In this document: piece by piece, positions 26,501 to 34,874 of the stretch
How positions within the stretch are numbered: the first letter of the stretch is position 1
Layout of the letters: each line of letters starts with the position of its first letter
NCBI RefSeq assembly: GCF_000003605.2
Contig: NW_003123908.1
Coordinates: 177,949-229,168 of the forward strand
From: Saccoglossus kowalevskii
Taxonomy: Eukaryota; Hemichordata; Enteropneusta; Harrimaniidae
Direction of reading: 5' to 3'
DNA: 51,220 nt
Translations under genes and position numbers: made by a program
Notes under the pieces: model-generated
Told to the model about the DNA's origin: nothing
Databases searched by the model: none
Seen by the model: the letters and a program-made list of their open reading frames with translations, nothing else

Positions 26501-27806
26501 TTACCATGGTAACCCACCTTGGGGTCAGATGACAGTTAATCAGGCACGAGCACGTACTGGTAGTCAAGGAAAGTTTAAGGTAGACACAAACCGACACCGA
26601 GAACAGTTAATTGCGCAAAGACGCCATCATTCAGTCGATAGCCGACCAGCTCAGCTGCAGCCTGGAATGAACATTGGTGGGCGCTTGATCAACCCGCTGA
26701 ATGTCAATGAATTTGAAGAACTTAATAGACAGGCAGAGAATGTCCCCCAACAACGTAGTAATTCTCCACTAACACTCCCAGATAATCCCACATTGAGTTA
26801 CCACGATGACCGTGTCAAGCGACCAACATCTTTAGCTCTGAGTGCTGGCTTGAATGGGATGAAAAAAAAACTTGTGGCTATGTATGTTCCCGGTCGTAGT
26901 TCAAAAAGTGGCGTCCAAACAGGAATTGCCAAAATGGAGGCAAGTGACCCACACTGCCACCAGGCGACAGTTGCGCACAATGACCGAACATCAAAAGGCA
27001 GGGGAAACATTAGCAACAAAGTTGTTAAACAGGCATCAACAAAAGTTGAAATCACTCAACAGCCAGAGAGGTTAGCTACTGCAGCTGTCCAACAACATCA
27101 GCCGAGTGGACGATTGCGAAAAGATGGATATGAGTTGGTGAGCACACAGTCCGATGGTGACGATCGAAAACAAACCCCAGCTGTTGTTCCTCGACCAACT
27201 GCTGTAACACAGTTATCTCAAAATTCTTTGGAAGGTTCACATTCGCCAAGTAAGGTGGACAAGAAAAATAAAAGACGGGGCACTCCCTATAAACTTTTAG
27301 CAGGCAGGTTTTCATTACACGAGGACAGTAAAAGTGATATAAATTTCAGGGAGAATGGAAAAGGGAAAGACAGAAGGAAAGCAGTCAGTGTTGACATTGA
27401 TTGCATGAATACGTTATCCTTATCAAGCACTGATCTCAACAAAGTACATATACCGAATACACCACCGATTGGAAGTAGCCAATCAGAAAGCTCCTTACAT
27501 CAGAATGGTAACTCAGTACAGTGTCCTAATAACAAAGTCACTCTTATTGGACAAGCACAAAATGTGACCTCACCACCGAATAATAGTACAAACAACAACA
27601 CAGCTCTCGAAAATAAAGTGAATTCACAAAATTGTGAAAAAATACCCAACGGCGTTATTAAGTCTCCAGTTATTTCTAGTAGTCATATGATAACCATGGC
27701 AGACGGGCAGTATCAGCTGAACGATATCCAGGAAACAGTCGTAAAACCACCGCCAAATACCATTGAAAGAAGTGATGATGTGTCATTCAGAGTCTCTTGT
27801 CTTTAA
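5399..27806 (+). CDS. BMPR2: BMP type II receptor serine/threonine kinase (gene span)
   Basis: Type II receptor that binds BMP ligands at the plasma membrane, phosphorylates type I receptors and so starts SMAD1/5 signalling. Coding exons: 5399-5513, 12836-13036, 19905-20090, 22147 to at least 22617 (cut by the N gap), 23485-23632, 24989-25125, 25686-27806. All visible junctions are GT/AG and phase-compatible. The ectodomain has ten cysteines including the FCCC...DLCN signature; then come one membrane helix, a kinase domain and a tail of more than 600 residues. The ending of the kinase ([12 protein letters not shown]) and the following SVSPTVN match vertebrate BMPR2 nearly residue for residue. 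The catalytic loop and DFG motif are not visible because about 85 residues fall in the assembly gap. An activin type II receptor is excluded by the long tail and the BMPR2-specific kinase end. Confidence 0.96.
5690..5724. repeat. (TATTC)n microsatellite
   Basis: About five TATTC units preceded by degenerate copies from about 5676, shortly after BMPR2 exon 1. Confidence 0.85.
6058..6217. mobile_element. MITE family A, copy 1 (TA target site)
   Basis: TA-CTGTAAA at the left and TTTACAG-TA at the right are inverted; inside, the arms (GGTTAATTATTCACTGGGTTT and its complement) also pair, so the 160-base unit can fold into a hairpin. TA duplication points to a Tc1/mariner-type source. BMPR2 intron 1. 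Confidence 0.75.
6591..7081. repeat. 28-base minisatellite
   Basis: About 17 units of TCTTGATTTGAAAATTRTWA plus TTATTCTG, some three bases shorter. Two main variants (TTGTAATT and TTATTATT) alternate at the start and then the second takes over. Starts right after a (TG)n run. Confidence 0.92.
8001..8289. repeat. 56/59-base minisatellite in alternating units
   Basis: Five units starting AGAATAACCCTCCCTCAATC at 8001, 8060, 8116, 8175 and 8231, with lengths 59, 56, 59, 56, 59. Long units have GTTATGAGCG, short ones GTTAGCG or GTTAGTG. Confidence 0.93.
8725..9005 (-). mobile_element. LINE (non-LTR retrotransposon) C-terminal fragment
   Basis: A minus-strand frame reads [20 protein letters not shown], then [20 protein letters not shown] and [10 protein letters not shown]. 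The pattern R.C..C......ED..HF...C..Y...R is the zinc-binding end found after the reverse transcriptase in many invertebrate LINEs. Only about 90 codons remain and no reverse transcriptase domain is visible; this is a fragment in BMPR2 intron 1. Confidence 0.6.
10260..10738. mobile_element. Element with about 40-base inverted ends
   Basis: AAAACTGACCAGCGGGGATA with ATAAATACACCAGAAA at 10271-10306 is mirrored by TTTCTGGTGTTTTCATTATT with TCCGCTGGTCAGTTTT at 10690-10725. Inside, two copies of a GCACAGTGTGCA / GCACAGCGTGCA segment lie about 180 bases apart. Non-coding; single copy here, in BMPR2 intron 1. Confidence 0.68.
10955..11180. repeat. Degenerate CCAAT-containing tandem repeat
   Basis: CATCTTATCCAATTAAATTT occurs at about 10968 and 11056 with similar followers (ACAATTGGTATGGTAA / ACAATTGGAATGGTAA), and looser copies (TCCAATCACATTYRAT) lie between and after. 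Imperfect, roughly 88-base period. Confidence 0.6.
12316..12459. mobile_element. MITE family A, copy 2
   Basis: Same ends as the copy at 6058 with a slightly shorter middle; flanked by TA on both sides. Only about 380 bases upstream of BMPR2 exon 2. Confidence 0.75.
12836..13036 (+). CDS. BMPR2: BMPR2 exon 2: ectodomain, first half
   Basis: Phase 1 to phase 1 exon (66 whole codons), acceptor TTTCAG, donor GTGAGT. It codes for the N-terminal half of the three-finger ligand-binding domain, with three cysteines in ITCAYY, ITCTE and PYCFTAW. Cys-(Y/F)-x-x-W after the second finger is typical of type II receptors (vertebrate BMPR2 has CYGLWEKS here). N-glycosylation sequons: NTT before the second cysteine. 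Confidence 0.93.
13570..13880 (+). mobile_element. tRNA-derived SINE
   Basis: The head resembles a tRNA gene: a box-A-like TGGTAGCATATTGG and, about 35 bases on, a box-B-like AGTTCAAATCC (consensus GGTTCGAATCC), ending TACCA. A non-tRNA body (CCTACCCTGGGTGAGAGTGC and on) follows. Such RNA polymerase III promoters mark SINEs. Lies in BMPR2 intron 2; the ends are approximate. Confidence 0.6.
14619..14678. mobile_element. MITE family A, single arm
   Basis: Only one arm is present (TCCAGTCAGCGAAATAAGCA to TTTACAGTA). The left half is missing, so this is a truncated copy in BMPR2 intron 2. Confidence 0.65.
15472..15682. mobile_element. MITE family A, copy 3
   Basis: Longest copy (211 bases) with extra internal arm sequence (GTTCACTGGGTTTTTATTTAG), TA at both ends. 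Confidence 0.72.
17165..17559. mobile_element. MITE family B, copy with internal duplication
   Basis: Begins TTTTCACCACC and ends GGTGGTAAAAATTAAT (inverted). The inner part GCAGAAAAATTTG...GAAGATGGGACAAAAATAGCC occurs twice, so this copy is longer than the one at 21073. BMPR2 intron 2. Confidence 0.65.
19287..19569. mobile_element. MITE family C (CAGGGTCCATAGC ends), copy 1
   Basis: CAGGGTCCATAGCGTTG at the left, and GCTATGGACCCTG at the right, a perfect 13-base inverted end. The CAGGG start recalls hAT-type transposons, but no clean 8-base target duplication is seen. BMPR2 intron 2. Confidence 0.72.
19905..20090 (+). CDS. BMPR2: BMPR2 exon 3: ectodomain, second half
   Basis: Phase 1 to phase 1 exon (61 whole codons) between TTTTCAG and GTGAGT. 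It starts with GCWPY, corresponding to GCW in vertebrate BMPR2, and carries seven cysteines, including [10 protein letters not shown], the hallmark end of the type II receptor ectodomain. A Ser/Thr/Pro-rich juxtamembrane stretch ([13 protein letters not shown]) follows. A sequon NET lies just before the CCC motif, in the same region as NGT in the vertebrate protein. Confidence 0.96.
20091..22146 (+). other. BMPR2 intron 3
   Basis: 2.1 kb, with MITE family B at 21073-21366; otherwise plain AT-rich sequence. Confidence 0.7.
21073..21366. mobile_element. MITE family B, fullest copy
   Basis: TTAACCCTTTCACCACCA at the left and TGGTCGTGAAAAGGTTTAA at the right are inverted. A 25-base segment (TTTTGTCTGTTGGCTCC and AAAATTAGGGTT) is duplicated inside. 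BMPR2 intron 3. Confidence 0.72.
22147..22617 (+). CDS. BMPR2: BMPR2 exon 4 (partial): transmembrane helix and kinase N-lobe
   Basis: Acceptor TTTCAG; the first two bases complete an Asp codon. Membrane helix at about residues 181-203 ([20 protein letters not shown]), followed by a basic stop-transfer (RKM). The kinase begins with [20 protein letters not shown] (glycine loop GTGRFSNV), the ATP-binding lysine is K261 in VAVKVF, and the alpha-C glutamate lies in LNEREIY. The hinge [12 protein letters not shown] is followed directly by the N gap. Helix and N-lobe share one exon here; the vertebrate gene uses several exons, so introns seem to be missing. The true 3' end lies in the gap. Confidence 0.94.
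22618..23075. other. Assembly gap (458 N) inside BMPR2
   Basis: A run of N interrupts the gene straight after the kinase hinge. From the vertebrate protein, about 85 residues are expected between here and the next visible exon: the HRDL catalytic loop, the DFG magnesium motif and part of the activation segment. The stretch 23076-23484 after the gap reads as intron. Whether the receptor is catalytically intact therefore cannot be judged from this window. Confidence 0.95.
23485..23632 (+). CDS. BMPR2: BMPR2 exon: activation segment and kinase C-lobe
   Basis: Phase 0 start after TTTACAG, phase 1 end before GTTAGT. Codes for [20 protein letters not shown], the P+1 loop and APE-like motif (SPE instead of APE), then the alpha-F region [16 protein letters not shown] and DLFPG. 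Nearly identical to vertebrate BMPR2, which has [21 protein letters not shown] at this place. Confidence 0.96.
24114..24300. mobile_element. MITE family B, partial reversed copy
   Basis: Reads as the complement of the other copies (CTAACCTTTTCACCACTAGA, then TTTTTCTGCACTTTTTTCTT) and stops after the middle. BMPR2 intron between the two C-lobe exons. Confidence 0.65.
24989..25125 (+). CDS. BMPR2: BMPR2 exon: kinase C-lobe
   Basis: Acceptor TTTCTAG, donor GTAAGT, phase 1 to phase 0 (45 whole codons). The peptide begins [20 protein letters not shown] and continues to [14 protein letters not shown]. The EVGNHPTFEDMQ.LVSREKQRPKFPEAW segment of vertebrate BMPR2 aligns without a gap. Confidence 0.95.
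25686..27806 (+). CDS. BMPR2: BMPR2 last exon: end of kinase and long C-terminal tail
   Basis: 706 codons plus a TAA stop in one exon; acceptor TTTTTTTTGCAG. The first 40 or so residues finish the kinase ([20 protein letters not shown], then [11 protein letters not shown]). The rest is a low-complexity, Ser/Thr/Asn/Gln-rich cytoplasmic tail, the part that sets BMPR2 apart from other type II receptors. Islands shared with vertebrate tails: SVSPTVN just after the kinase, KRPTSLAL, a basic K/R/S-rich patch followed by [17 protein letters not shown] (vertebrate DEHEPLLRRE), KRRGTPYKL (vertebrate KRVKTPYSL), [17 protein letters not shown], and a final Cys-Leu. In vertebrates the tail binds LIM kinase, dynein light chain and other partners; that these are kept here is inference. 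Confidence 0.95.
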   Translation, partial: AIRSLKETMEDCWDQDAEARLTALCVEERMMDLMNLWDKNHSVSPTVNATSTGGTGTTQTLTDHTGNTNQNQRGVVGGVGVVSMTDVMDHNSNFTSSDRTMGRTQHLQEVPRTVHREEALLDRNANVERAMSQRRALLADHSTSTSSTAEKNVLSGLGLDRHSNHLSPDTISTSLSATSDINLGEFSCAQSVDPKNLHHSDEDVQGATTDLKFSGGYGPCLEYSAHSEPSTSPSRPLMLSEMRPSLARDLMTDNLSNSHTSVRPKQQNTGHNYHGNPPWGQMTVNQARARTGSQGKFKVDTNRHREQLIAQRRHHSVDSRPAQLQPGMNIGGRLINPLNVNEFEELNRQAENVPQQRSNSPLTLPDNPTLSYHDDRVKRPTSLALSAGLNGMKKKLVAMYVPGRSSKSGVQTGIAKMEASDPHCHQATVAHNDRTSKGRGNISNKVVKQASTKVEITQQPERLATAAVQQHQPSGRLRKDGYELVSTQSDGDDRKQTPAVVPRPTAVTQLSQNSLEGSHSPSKVDKKNKRRGTPYKLLAGRFSLHEDSKSDINFRENGKGKDRRKAVSVDIDCMNTLSLSSTDLNKVHIPNTPPIGSSQSESSLHQNGNSVQCPNNKVTLIGQAQNVTSPPNNSTNNNTALENKVNSQNCEKIPNGVIKSPVISSSHMITMADGQYQLNDIQETVVKPPPNTIERSDDVSFRVSCL

Positions 27807-29533
27807 CAGTATGGTCATGTGATCAATAACATGAGTGATAATAATATGGCATTCTGGAAACTTGTAATTGTTTGTAAAGTTTTTTAAGATTAGTGCCAAA
27901 GTGTTGGAAAATTGAGTTGCGTGCAAAAAAGTTGACATGAAAGCAGTTTCATTTATGACTCCCTTCTCAATATTGAATATACAAATTTTATTTAACACAA
28001 AATATATTTGTGGTTGTTGTGATCCTGTTCAGTGAAGATTGTGTGTCAAATATTAACCCTTTAGTATAAGGGGAATAGATTTTCTGAGTTTTATTGAAAT
28101 GATCTCAACTCTCTTAACTTGCGAAAGGTCAGTTTGGTGACAAAATCCTAATATGCTGACATTGTAAATAAAAAAATAATATATTTAGTGGTCTACAAGT
28201 TATGTTTTGATCTACATTAATGGGATAGAGCTTATTTAATTCACAATCCTTAATTATAATCTTATGTAAAAATTGCAGTAGGTTTCAAAAGCGCCCTCAT
28301 GTGATGAGTGACAGTGATGTATTTGTTTTTATGTTTATTAACATGTCATAACTTGGGATTTAGTATTTTCATCGCTGAATATTTCTAATTCTGTTTTTGA
28401 ATAACTGGTCTCTCAGAAGCACATCTTTTTTTAAGCCCTGGTAAATGGATTTGAGCTTTCATGTAACATAGCTGTTATATTCATGACCATGTTTTAAGAC
28501 GTAAATATTTTTGAAATTTCAGAAATTTGAGCTTGCATATTTAGTAAAAATAGAAATGTATTACACAGACTGAATTGTGTAACTGTAGAAGTGTGTATTC
28601 TGCTTTGCTTTACATGTGAGAGAACAGACTGATAGTCAGTTGATTGGACAGACCAACCATGATTGCTTGCAATTAATATGCATGCAGTAATATTATAAAT
28701 TAATTTTTATTTTTTAATTGAATGATATACAGAGTACAAGTTATAGACAGAGGCAAAATGAAGGTTGTCATGGTGAACAGTTGAACGGTGTCTATTAGTA
28801 GTAATGCTAATATGAAAAAAATAACACAAAATAATGTTAATATTAATGTTGAATCATTTATGAAATGATTTTATTATATTAAAATATGTTTGGAGTGTTA
28901 GCAGAAACAAAAAATATCTATCAGTTTTCAAATTGAGTATGTTTACAGAATACATATGACCTATCGGTAATAAAAATACTCTTCAACATAGATGCAAGTG
29001 TAAATTTTGAATTGCAGCAGCTTTTTATATTGTGTGATATAGATTGGAACTGTGCCGACATTAGAAACTAGAAATGCAAGTTGAATTTTGGTGAAAAAAG
29101 TACAAAGCTATTATGTGCAAAAAAAAAAAAAAATACAAAAAAAATCATGTTGATTTGACAAAATCTTTATGTCCAAAAAAAATATTGGACTTGAAATACC
29201 TGGTAATTACTTTTGAAGGCTAAGCCATCCATTGTTTATGTATATAGTACCTATAGTTACCTATAGTTTTATTTTACTTTAGACAGGTTACAAGATGTAG
29301 ATGTAATGAAAACTTGTAGATTTAATACTTGCTATATTAGATGTAATTAAGTTTTAATATGCTGATTAGCACAAACAAAATAATATATTCTTCTTGTGGT
29401 TCAAAGTAACCATGGAAATGACAGAAATTTTAAGTCTGGGTTTGATTTTCGAGAGTACTCGTTAAATTTTCTTTTGTATTTTCACGTATCATTGTTTTCA
29501 AAAGAAAGAAGTGTATAATATTGTATTTTGCTT

Positions 29534-29750
29534 TTAATCTTTTTACCACCAGTTTCTTGTTTTCATCACAAATTCACAAAATGGTCTTGTTTATAGTCTG
29601 CACTTACCTTCAAAATATCGAGACAAACAGCCAAATTTTTTGAGTAAAATTGACTAAAATTTTGTCTGTTGGCTCCAAAAATATTAAAGAATACAAGAAA
29701 AAAAGTGCAGAAAAATTAGGTTGAGAAAGTCTGGTGGTGAAGAGATTAAT
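29534..29750. mobile_element. MITE family B, copy downstream of BMPR2
   Basis: TTAATCTTTTTACCACCAG at one end and CTGGTGGTGAAGAGATTAA at the other, near-perfect inverted ends. Internally deleted relative to 21073. Confidence 0.7.
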
Positions 29751-29967
29751 GTATATTTCAAGTGTTTTGAAAGGGGATTGCTTGGCATTGACAAACATGA
29801 ATTTCTACAACTATACAGTAATGAAAAATTTTTGGGATTCTGGGTTGCATTATATTGTGTTCATCACATTGGTTCATTCAACCTTGGTTAAGCACCTGCT
29901 CGTCCAAATTGAAATTAGCACCAAAAAATGAATTGCACCGTTTTTAAAATCGATTAATATTTGGATT

Positions 29968-30078
29968 ACTGTAAAATCTGTATTCGAAACCGTGGCTTCT
30001 ATTAAAATGGTACAATGCAACAGAGGGGTTGCTGCTTCTATTAGAGCATCTACACATATGAGAAATGATGAATTTTTG
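29968..30078. repeat. Dispersed repeat F, copy 1
   Basis: GTAAAATCTGTATTCGAAACC, GGCTTCTATTAAAATGGTAC, GAGCATCTACACATATGAGA; about 80% alike to 32927-33020 in the same orientation. No clear ends. Confidence 0.55.
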
Positions 30079-32481
30079 TTACATACCTAATGTTTTAAAA
30101 ACAATTTTGTTTACAAAGTATATTTTGTAAATTTCCATAAACCTTTAACTTGCACTGCATGGAACTTACTGCATGGAGTCTGTTCGTCCTTGTGTGCATA
30201 GTAACTCACGCATACTACGTTTGTGGTTCGGCTGATTTGTAGTGTCTTGTTCCATTGAATTTGACAATCAGTTAATAGTTCTATAGAGTGTTGTTCATCG
30301 TATCAGTACTGGTACAAAGTTGTATTACACCCTTATTTCTATAAGAACCCTTATGGACAGCTACATTTGAACCAAATTGCTTCAATGAATTTAATTAGGA
30401 GAATCTTTGTTGAACACCATGTGTAGACTTAGACATGTTCATATTTCGTAGGGTTAACCTGTACCTAGGCAGTGTAATAGTATTAGTGTTGTTGCATATG
30501 GTCCTGGGAAATGTACAATTAGAATAAAAAGCCATTACTGTTGTAAAGTGCTCTATTTGAAATCACCTTTAAAATGTTAAGAAATGAAGCCAGCTATCTC
30601 ATTACCAACCACTATAATTTTCACATCTATGGAAAACAGTCCTGAAAAAAAACTGCTAAAAAAAAGTTTTAGAATTTTATTTTGTGTGTCTTTATTTTTA
30701 TGTAGGTGAGAGAGCAACTATCATTGTTTGACCCCCCCCCCCCCCGACTTTCACAGTTGCATTCCAGGTTCACTTGTGAGATATAAAATACCTAATGATA
30801 GTGTGAAACCTTGATTGAGGCTCTTAACACATTTGCCATCATTGTCACCTTTGATATAAAAATTCTTTTCAAAATTCCATACAAGTTGTTGACCATATTA
30901 AAGCAATATATTTTACTGGAATAAAATTTGCTCCAAAGATTCTCGACATGAATAGTTGTTTACGACAGAGTTTCCTATTGAAGTATACAGTGTCTATTGC
31001 TGGTATGCTGTGTACGGCAAGGCAATGAGCTAGTTTGTGCATATACAGTCAATCCAAGCAAATTGAAATGTTCCTTGATGCTAAATTAATTATATATATG
31101 AAATATACTTGTGTCATTGGATGATTTTTACGCTTTCAATTGTATATTTAATTTCCATTAAATGTTTCATAAACGTTGATCTGGAAAAAAAAACTTGCTA
31201 TCTTTGCTAATTTTTTTTTCTGTTTTTATTTTAAAGTATATCATTTTATTGAGAGTATTTGCAATTGCTAAGCATTTGCCAGCTTATTATAATAATAATA
31301 AAAATGTTATGAAATACATTGAACTGGATTCTGTCTGTGTTGCGTGTCCATTCGATGAATTTAGTAAAAGTCGCTTTACAAAAACTTACTTTCAGTGACC
31401 ACGTTATGTTCACCATACAGGGCGTTTATGTTTACAATAGTATTGTTCCTGGGGTGGGGGCACAAGAGGATGGCATCCAATCTGGGTGGGACATTTTGAA
31501 GGCTGTCGGGCTGTAAAATTGTCTATTGCAAATCAAATTCAACCAACAATCAGTTTGATGCCACTAGTATCTAGCTGGAGTGCTACGCGTGATTTGATTG
31601 CATTCAAAATTGTTTCATTTCAAACTGCACTGCACAATGATTTCTCAAAATACATACCAACTTGTCATCGGTTGAAGTTATTTTAAGCAATAGTACTAGA
31701 CTGAAATATCAAAGTTCCTCTGCATTCTCCATGGATTCGCAACGTACAACATGTATGATCCTGTAAAGTAAAATCTTGTTACTCTCTTATCATGCACCCC
31801 ACCCCCACCCCCATGACTGTACCATAATCTATAGGTGTTATGAAAACAAATTCAGGTTCTGGGGCTAAAAATTAATAACTGATGGCAATTTGGCGAATGA
31901 AAGACTGCCCTTTGTTGCATCATAACATCGCTCAGACGAGGATGTGGGCAATACTTTGCGAGACTAGTCGAACTCGTAAGTAAACATCACCATCCAAGCT
32001 TGAAGTCCTTTATTTCAATTATAATGCGTAATGGACTGTTGAAACGAAAATTGAAAGACAAAGATAGAAATAGACTGCGTGGTTAGCATATCATGCATGC
32101 TTGTTTTCAGTTGCGCATAGAAGTTCATGACGATATGCAAACATAAACACATAGGTAAATTTTCAGATGAAAATACTGAGGATTTGTTGAGCTATCCATA
32201 CAAATGTGGGAAATATTGCGTCGCGCACACACACACACTATCTTGTTTGTATACTCACGCATTTGCCCTCAAGCACTACCATGTTATGATATACCAGTTG
32301 AACAATGAGAATGCAGTATTATAGAAGACTTATCGCTGTTGATATACCAACAACAAAATATGGTTGTGCTATATATAATATAGAATATGTGGTCGACCAA
32401 TTAGAAATTTTGATGATTTGATAGGAAAAATACAAAAAAACATGCACAATTGATAGAGAAAAACGAGTAAAAATGATCTAA

Positions 32482-32786
32482 CAGGGTCCATAGCACCAGG
32501 AGCCAAACGATTTCCAAGGCTTTTCCAGACCTTTTCCCAAACTTTCTTGCATTTTTCTCCAAGACCCTTAATTCAGGCCAACATCATCATCATCATCGTT
32601 CTGAGGATATGGTAGTTTCCTGGGGAAAACGAATCTTTCTAAAATGAATTAATAACTATGAAGAAATTTAAAGAGTTTTCAATTTATTTTTTTATTTTTC
32701 CTGTAATTTAAAGACAACTCAAAGACTTTCCAGACCTAAAAAAATCCAAAGACTTTCAAAGGATTTTCCCAACGCTATGGAACCTG
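32482..32786. mobile_element. MITE family C, copy 2 (inverted)
   Basis: The same element in the opposite orientation: CAGGGTCCATAGCACCAGGA and AACGCTATGGAACCTG. Flanked on both sides by TCTAA, a possible target duplication. Contains a (CAT)n expansion absent from copy 1. Confidence 0.72.
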
Positions 32787-32926
32787 TCTAAGCACAAGGA
32801 GTTTTTCTTCCTTCTCCCCTCCTTGAGATTCTAATTGTGAAGCTCTGATTCACTTGTTGACAAACTGATGGCCATCAACTTTATTTAGAATATGACCAAG
32901 TACGAAGGACTTTTAGGCATGTGTAT

Positions 32927-33020
32927 GGTAAAATCTGTATTACAAGCTGCGGCTTCTATTAGAATTGGACAATGTAATAGAGCATCTACACACATAGGAG
33001 AAATGGTGAATTCTATTACA
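32927..33020. repeat. Dispersed repeat F, copy 2
   Basis: GTAAAATCTGTATTACAAGC, GGCTTCTATTAGAATTGGAC, GAGCATCTACACACATAGGA. Lacks the roughly 20-base insertion of the first copy. Confidence 0.55.
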
Positions 33021-33290
33021 AATTTAACGGTAGTCACAGAAATTCTGACGCTTTATGACAAGGTGCAGATTGTTTAACTATGTTTATTTGACTTTCATTA
33101 TTCAAAATAATTTTCAAATCAAGGAGAGACTACAGTGAACTCTGTATAATCAAAAGAGACTGAGAAACTTGTTACAACAGGTTTTTGAATTAGAAATATT
33201 TTTATTGACAATTTTTATTCAATGCATTTTCCAGAAATGACACGTAATTTTTTTTATCGAGTGCATATAGAACGGAAAGATGAATGCATA

Positions 33291-33567
33291 GCAACAGGCG
33301 ATTTTCGGTTCACTGCGAGATCTCGCGTAATGTGAGAAAGTCATGGATCGAACATATGCAGCAAAAATCAAATGATTTGACTGTTTTAATAGTTCAATGT
33401 CAAAATGTACAGCACAATATTAAGTGTGGAAATACCAAAAGAATACTTTTGCGTTGTTGAATTCCATGTGATGCGATTTGATGCTACTATGACCTTTGTT
33501 TATCCTGTTTTTACGTTCGATTTCACACATAACACGGCATCTCACAGTGAATGGAAAATGGTCTATT
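33291..33567. mobile_element. MITE family D, CpG-decayed copy
   Basis: Inverted ends CGATTTTCGGTTCACTGCGA and CTCACAGTGAATGGAAAATG. Compared with the copy at 39781 it has TG or CA at many positions where that copy has CG (TCAAATGATTTGA against TCGAACGATTTGA). Confidence 0.7.
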
Positions 33568-34399
33568 GAAAACTGTTTAGAAATCTGACATGTACAATAT
33601 AATCACCAACACCAACATTACTAGTAATGAGGTCTTCTGATACCATATTCCACTCTCCACAGACTTGGCACCCAGGCTTGACTAAAGCTCCCATTCTCCC
33701 ACTTTTGGGGGATTTCTATTTTGGGGCTCATGTTTGACTTATCCCCCCTTTATGAAACACCCAAATTATACAATTATACTGTCAAGTTATGTAACTAATC
33801 ATCATTTTCACTTTTCTGAATAATTATAATGTTATATCATAATTGGGGTTTGATTGAGTAAACTACGATTTGACATAAGCTGTTGACTACATTTAAAGAT
33901 GTTAAATACTTCTTTAACAGTCACTTTACAAAAGATGCAAACCCCTAATTATTTTTTTTTTGGTCAAAAATAATGCCAACAGCTTTCTCATTGCATTGGC
34001 AAAATACCATTATCAATAATTGGGAATTCAAGAAGAATTGTATCAGTATGACACAGCATGGAAGTAATTTTTCTCCATTGACACAGGATTTTGATTGCCT
34101 AATAACAGACTTTATGTAACTTGATTCAAAATTGTACTATTTTCCAAAATTAGGCAATATTCCCCTACCTAACATTGTGAACAAAAAATGTCATTTAAAT
34201 AATTTTTGGAAGGGAGTGCCAGACCAAGTGTTCACCCTCTGTTTTCAGAGCTTAGGACTCTTTTCACAAAGAGTATGGTATGATACAACTACTGTTTCAC
34301 CAAAGATGTACAAGGTCAACATCGACTGAAAATAATGAAAATAAAAGTTATCATTAATCTATCTCTTGTCAAATAGCAATGTCTTTCGTTATCTTCAAT

Positions 34400-34725
34400 G
34401 ACCAATCAAAGCTGGTCTTACAGACTGATGTTGCAGATAAGGTGATTTCTGATTGGTTCTTCGAGCTACATTTATGATAAGCATGACCAATCGAAGCTGG
34501 TCTTACAGACTGACGTTGCAGATAAGGTGATTTCTGATTGGTTCTCAGAGCTACATTTATGATAAGCATGACCAATCAAAGCTGGTCTTACAGACTGATG
34601 TTGCAGATAAGGTAATTTCTGATTGGTTCTCACAGCTACATTCATGGTAAGCATGACCAATCAAAGCTGGTCTTATAGACTGATATTGCCTATGATATAA
34701 TCTATGATTGGTTCTCATAGCAAAT
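34400..34725. repeat. 85-base minisatellite with paired inverted CCAAT boxes
   Basis: Four units starting GACCAATCAAAGCTGGTCTT at 34400, 34485, 34570 and 34655, exactly 85 bases apart; the last is diverged. Each has GACCAATC near its start and GATTGGTTCT about 50 bases on, i.e. CCAAT on both strands. It begins 84 bases past the LTO1 stop codon, so part may be in its 3' UTR. Confidence 0.92.
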
Positions 34726-34808
34726 TTACCATATTAAACTATCTCACTTACCCAATAACCCTTACTTGTCACACATCAACATCACAGTTCATTTGCATAT
34801 TATTTACA

Positions 34809-34874
34809 TTAAAATGATAAAACAGATTTCTTCTCATCGCTAAATTCTAATGTTACATTGAGTAAAGAGCAGAC
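34809..34874 (-). CDS. LTO1: LTO1 exon 4: C-terminal CIA-targeting end
   Basis: 21 codons plus TAA, in phase 0 after a clear TTTCTATTTTTAG acceptor. The peptide VCSLLNVTLEF...VLSF matches human FCSLLNVQPDF...GLSF. The last three residues, LSF, fit the C-terminal [LIM]-[DES]-[WF] signal through which clients and adaptors are known to bind the CIA targeting complex. Too short to show up in a simple ORF search. Confidence 0.92.
   Translation of the reverse strand, partial: VCSLLNVTLEFSDEKKSVLSF

Larger units (their letters stand above)
27807..34808. other. Region between BMPR2 and LTO1 stops (UTRs, repeats)
   Basis: The two genes converge here. BMPR2's 3' UTR must start at 27807; AATAAA occurs at 28167-28172 and 30523-30528, but neither can be proven to be used. 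The rest holds transposon copies (29534-29750, 32482-32786, 33291-33567), a dispersed repeat pair (29968-30078 and 32927-33020), a short poly-C run near 30735 and the 85-base minisatellite at 34400-34725. No coding exon was found on either strand. Confidence 0.7.

Noticed and set aside
25695-27315. Several antisense frames inside the BMPR2 last exon
   Set aside because: They are shadows of the strongly conserved sense frame.
34200-34240. Possible alternative last exon of LTO1 (RVNTWSGTPF...)
   Set aside because: It lacks homology, whereas 34874-34809 matches the human C-terminus and splices in phase.
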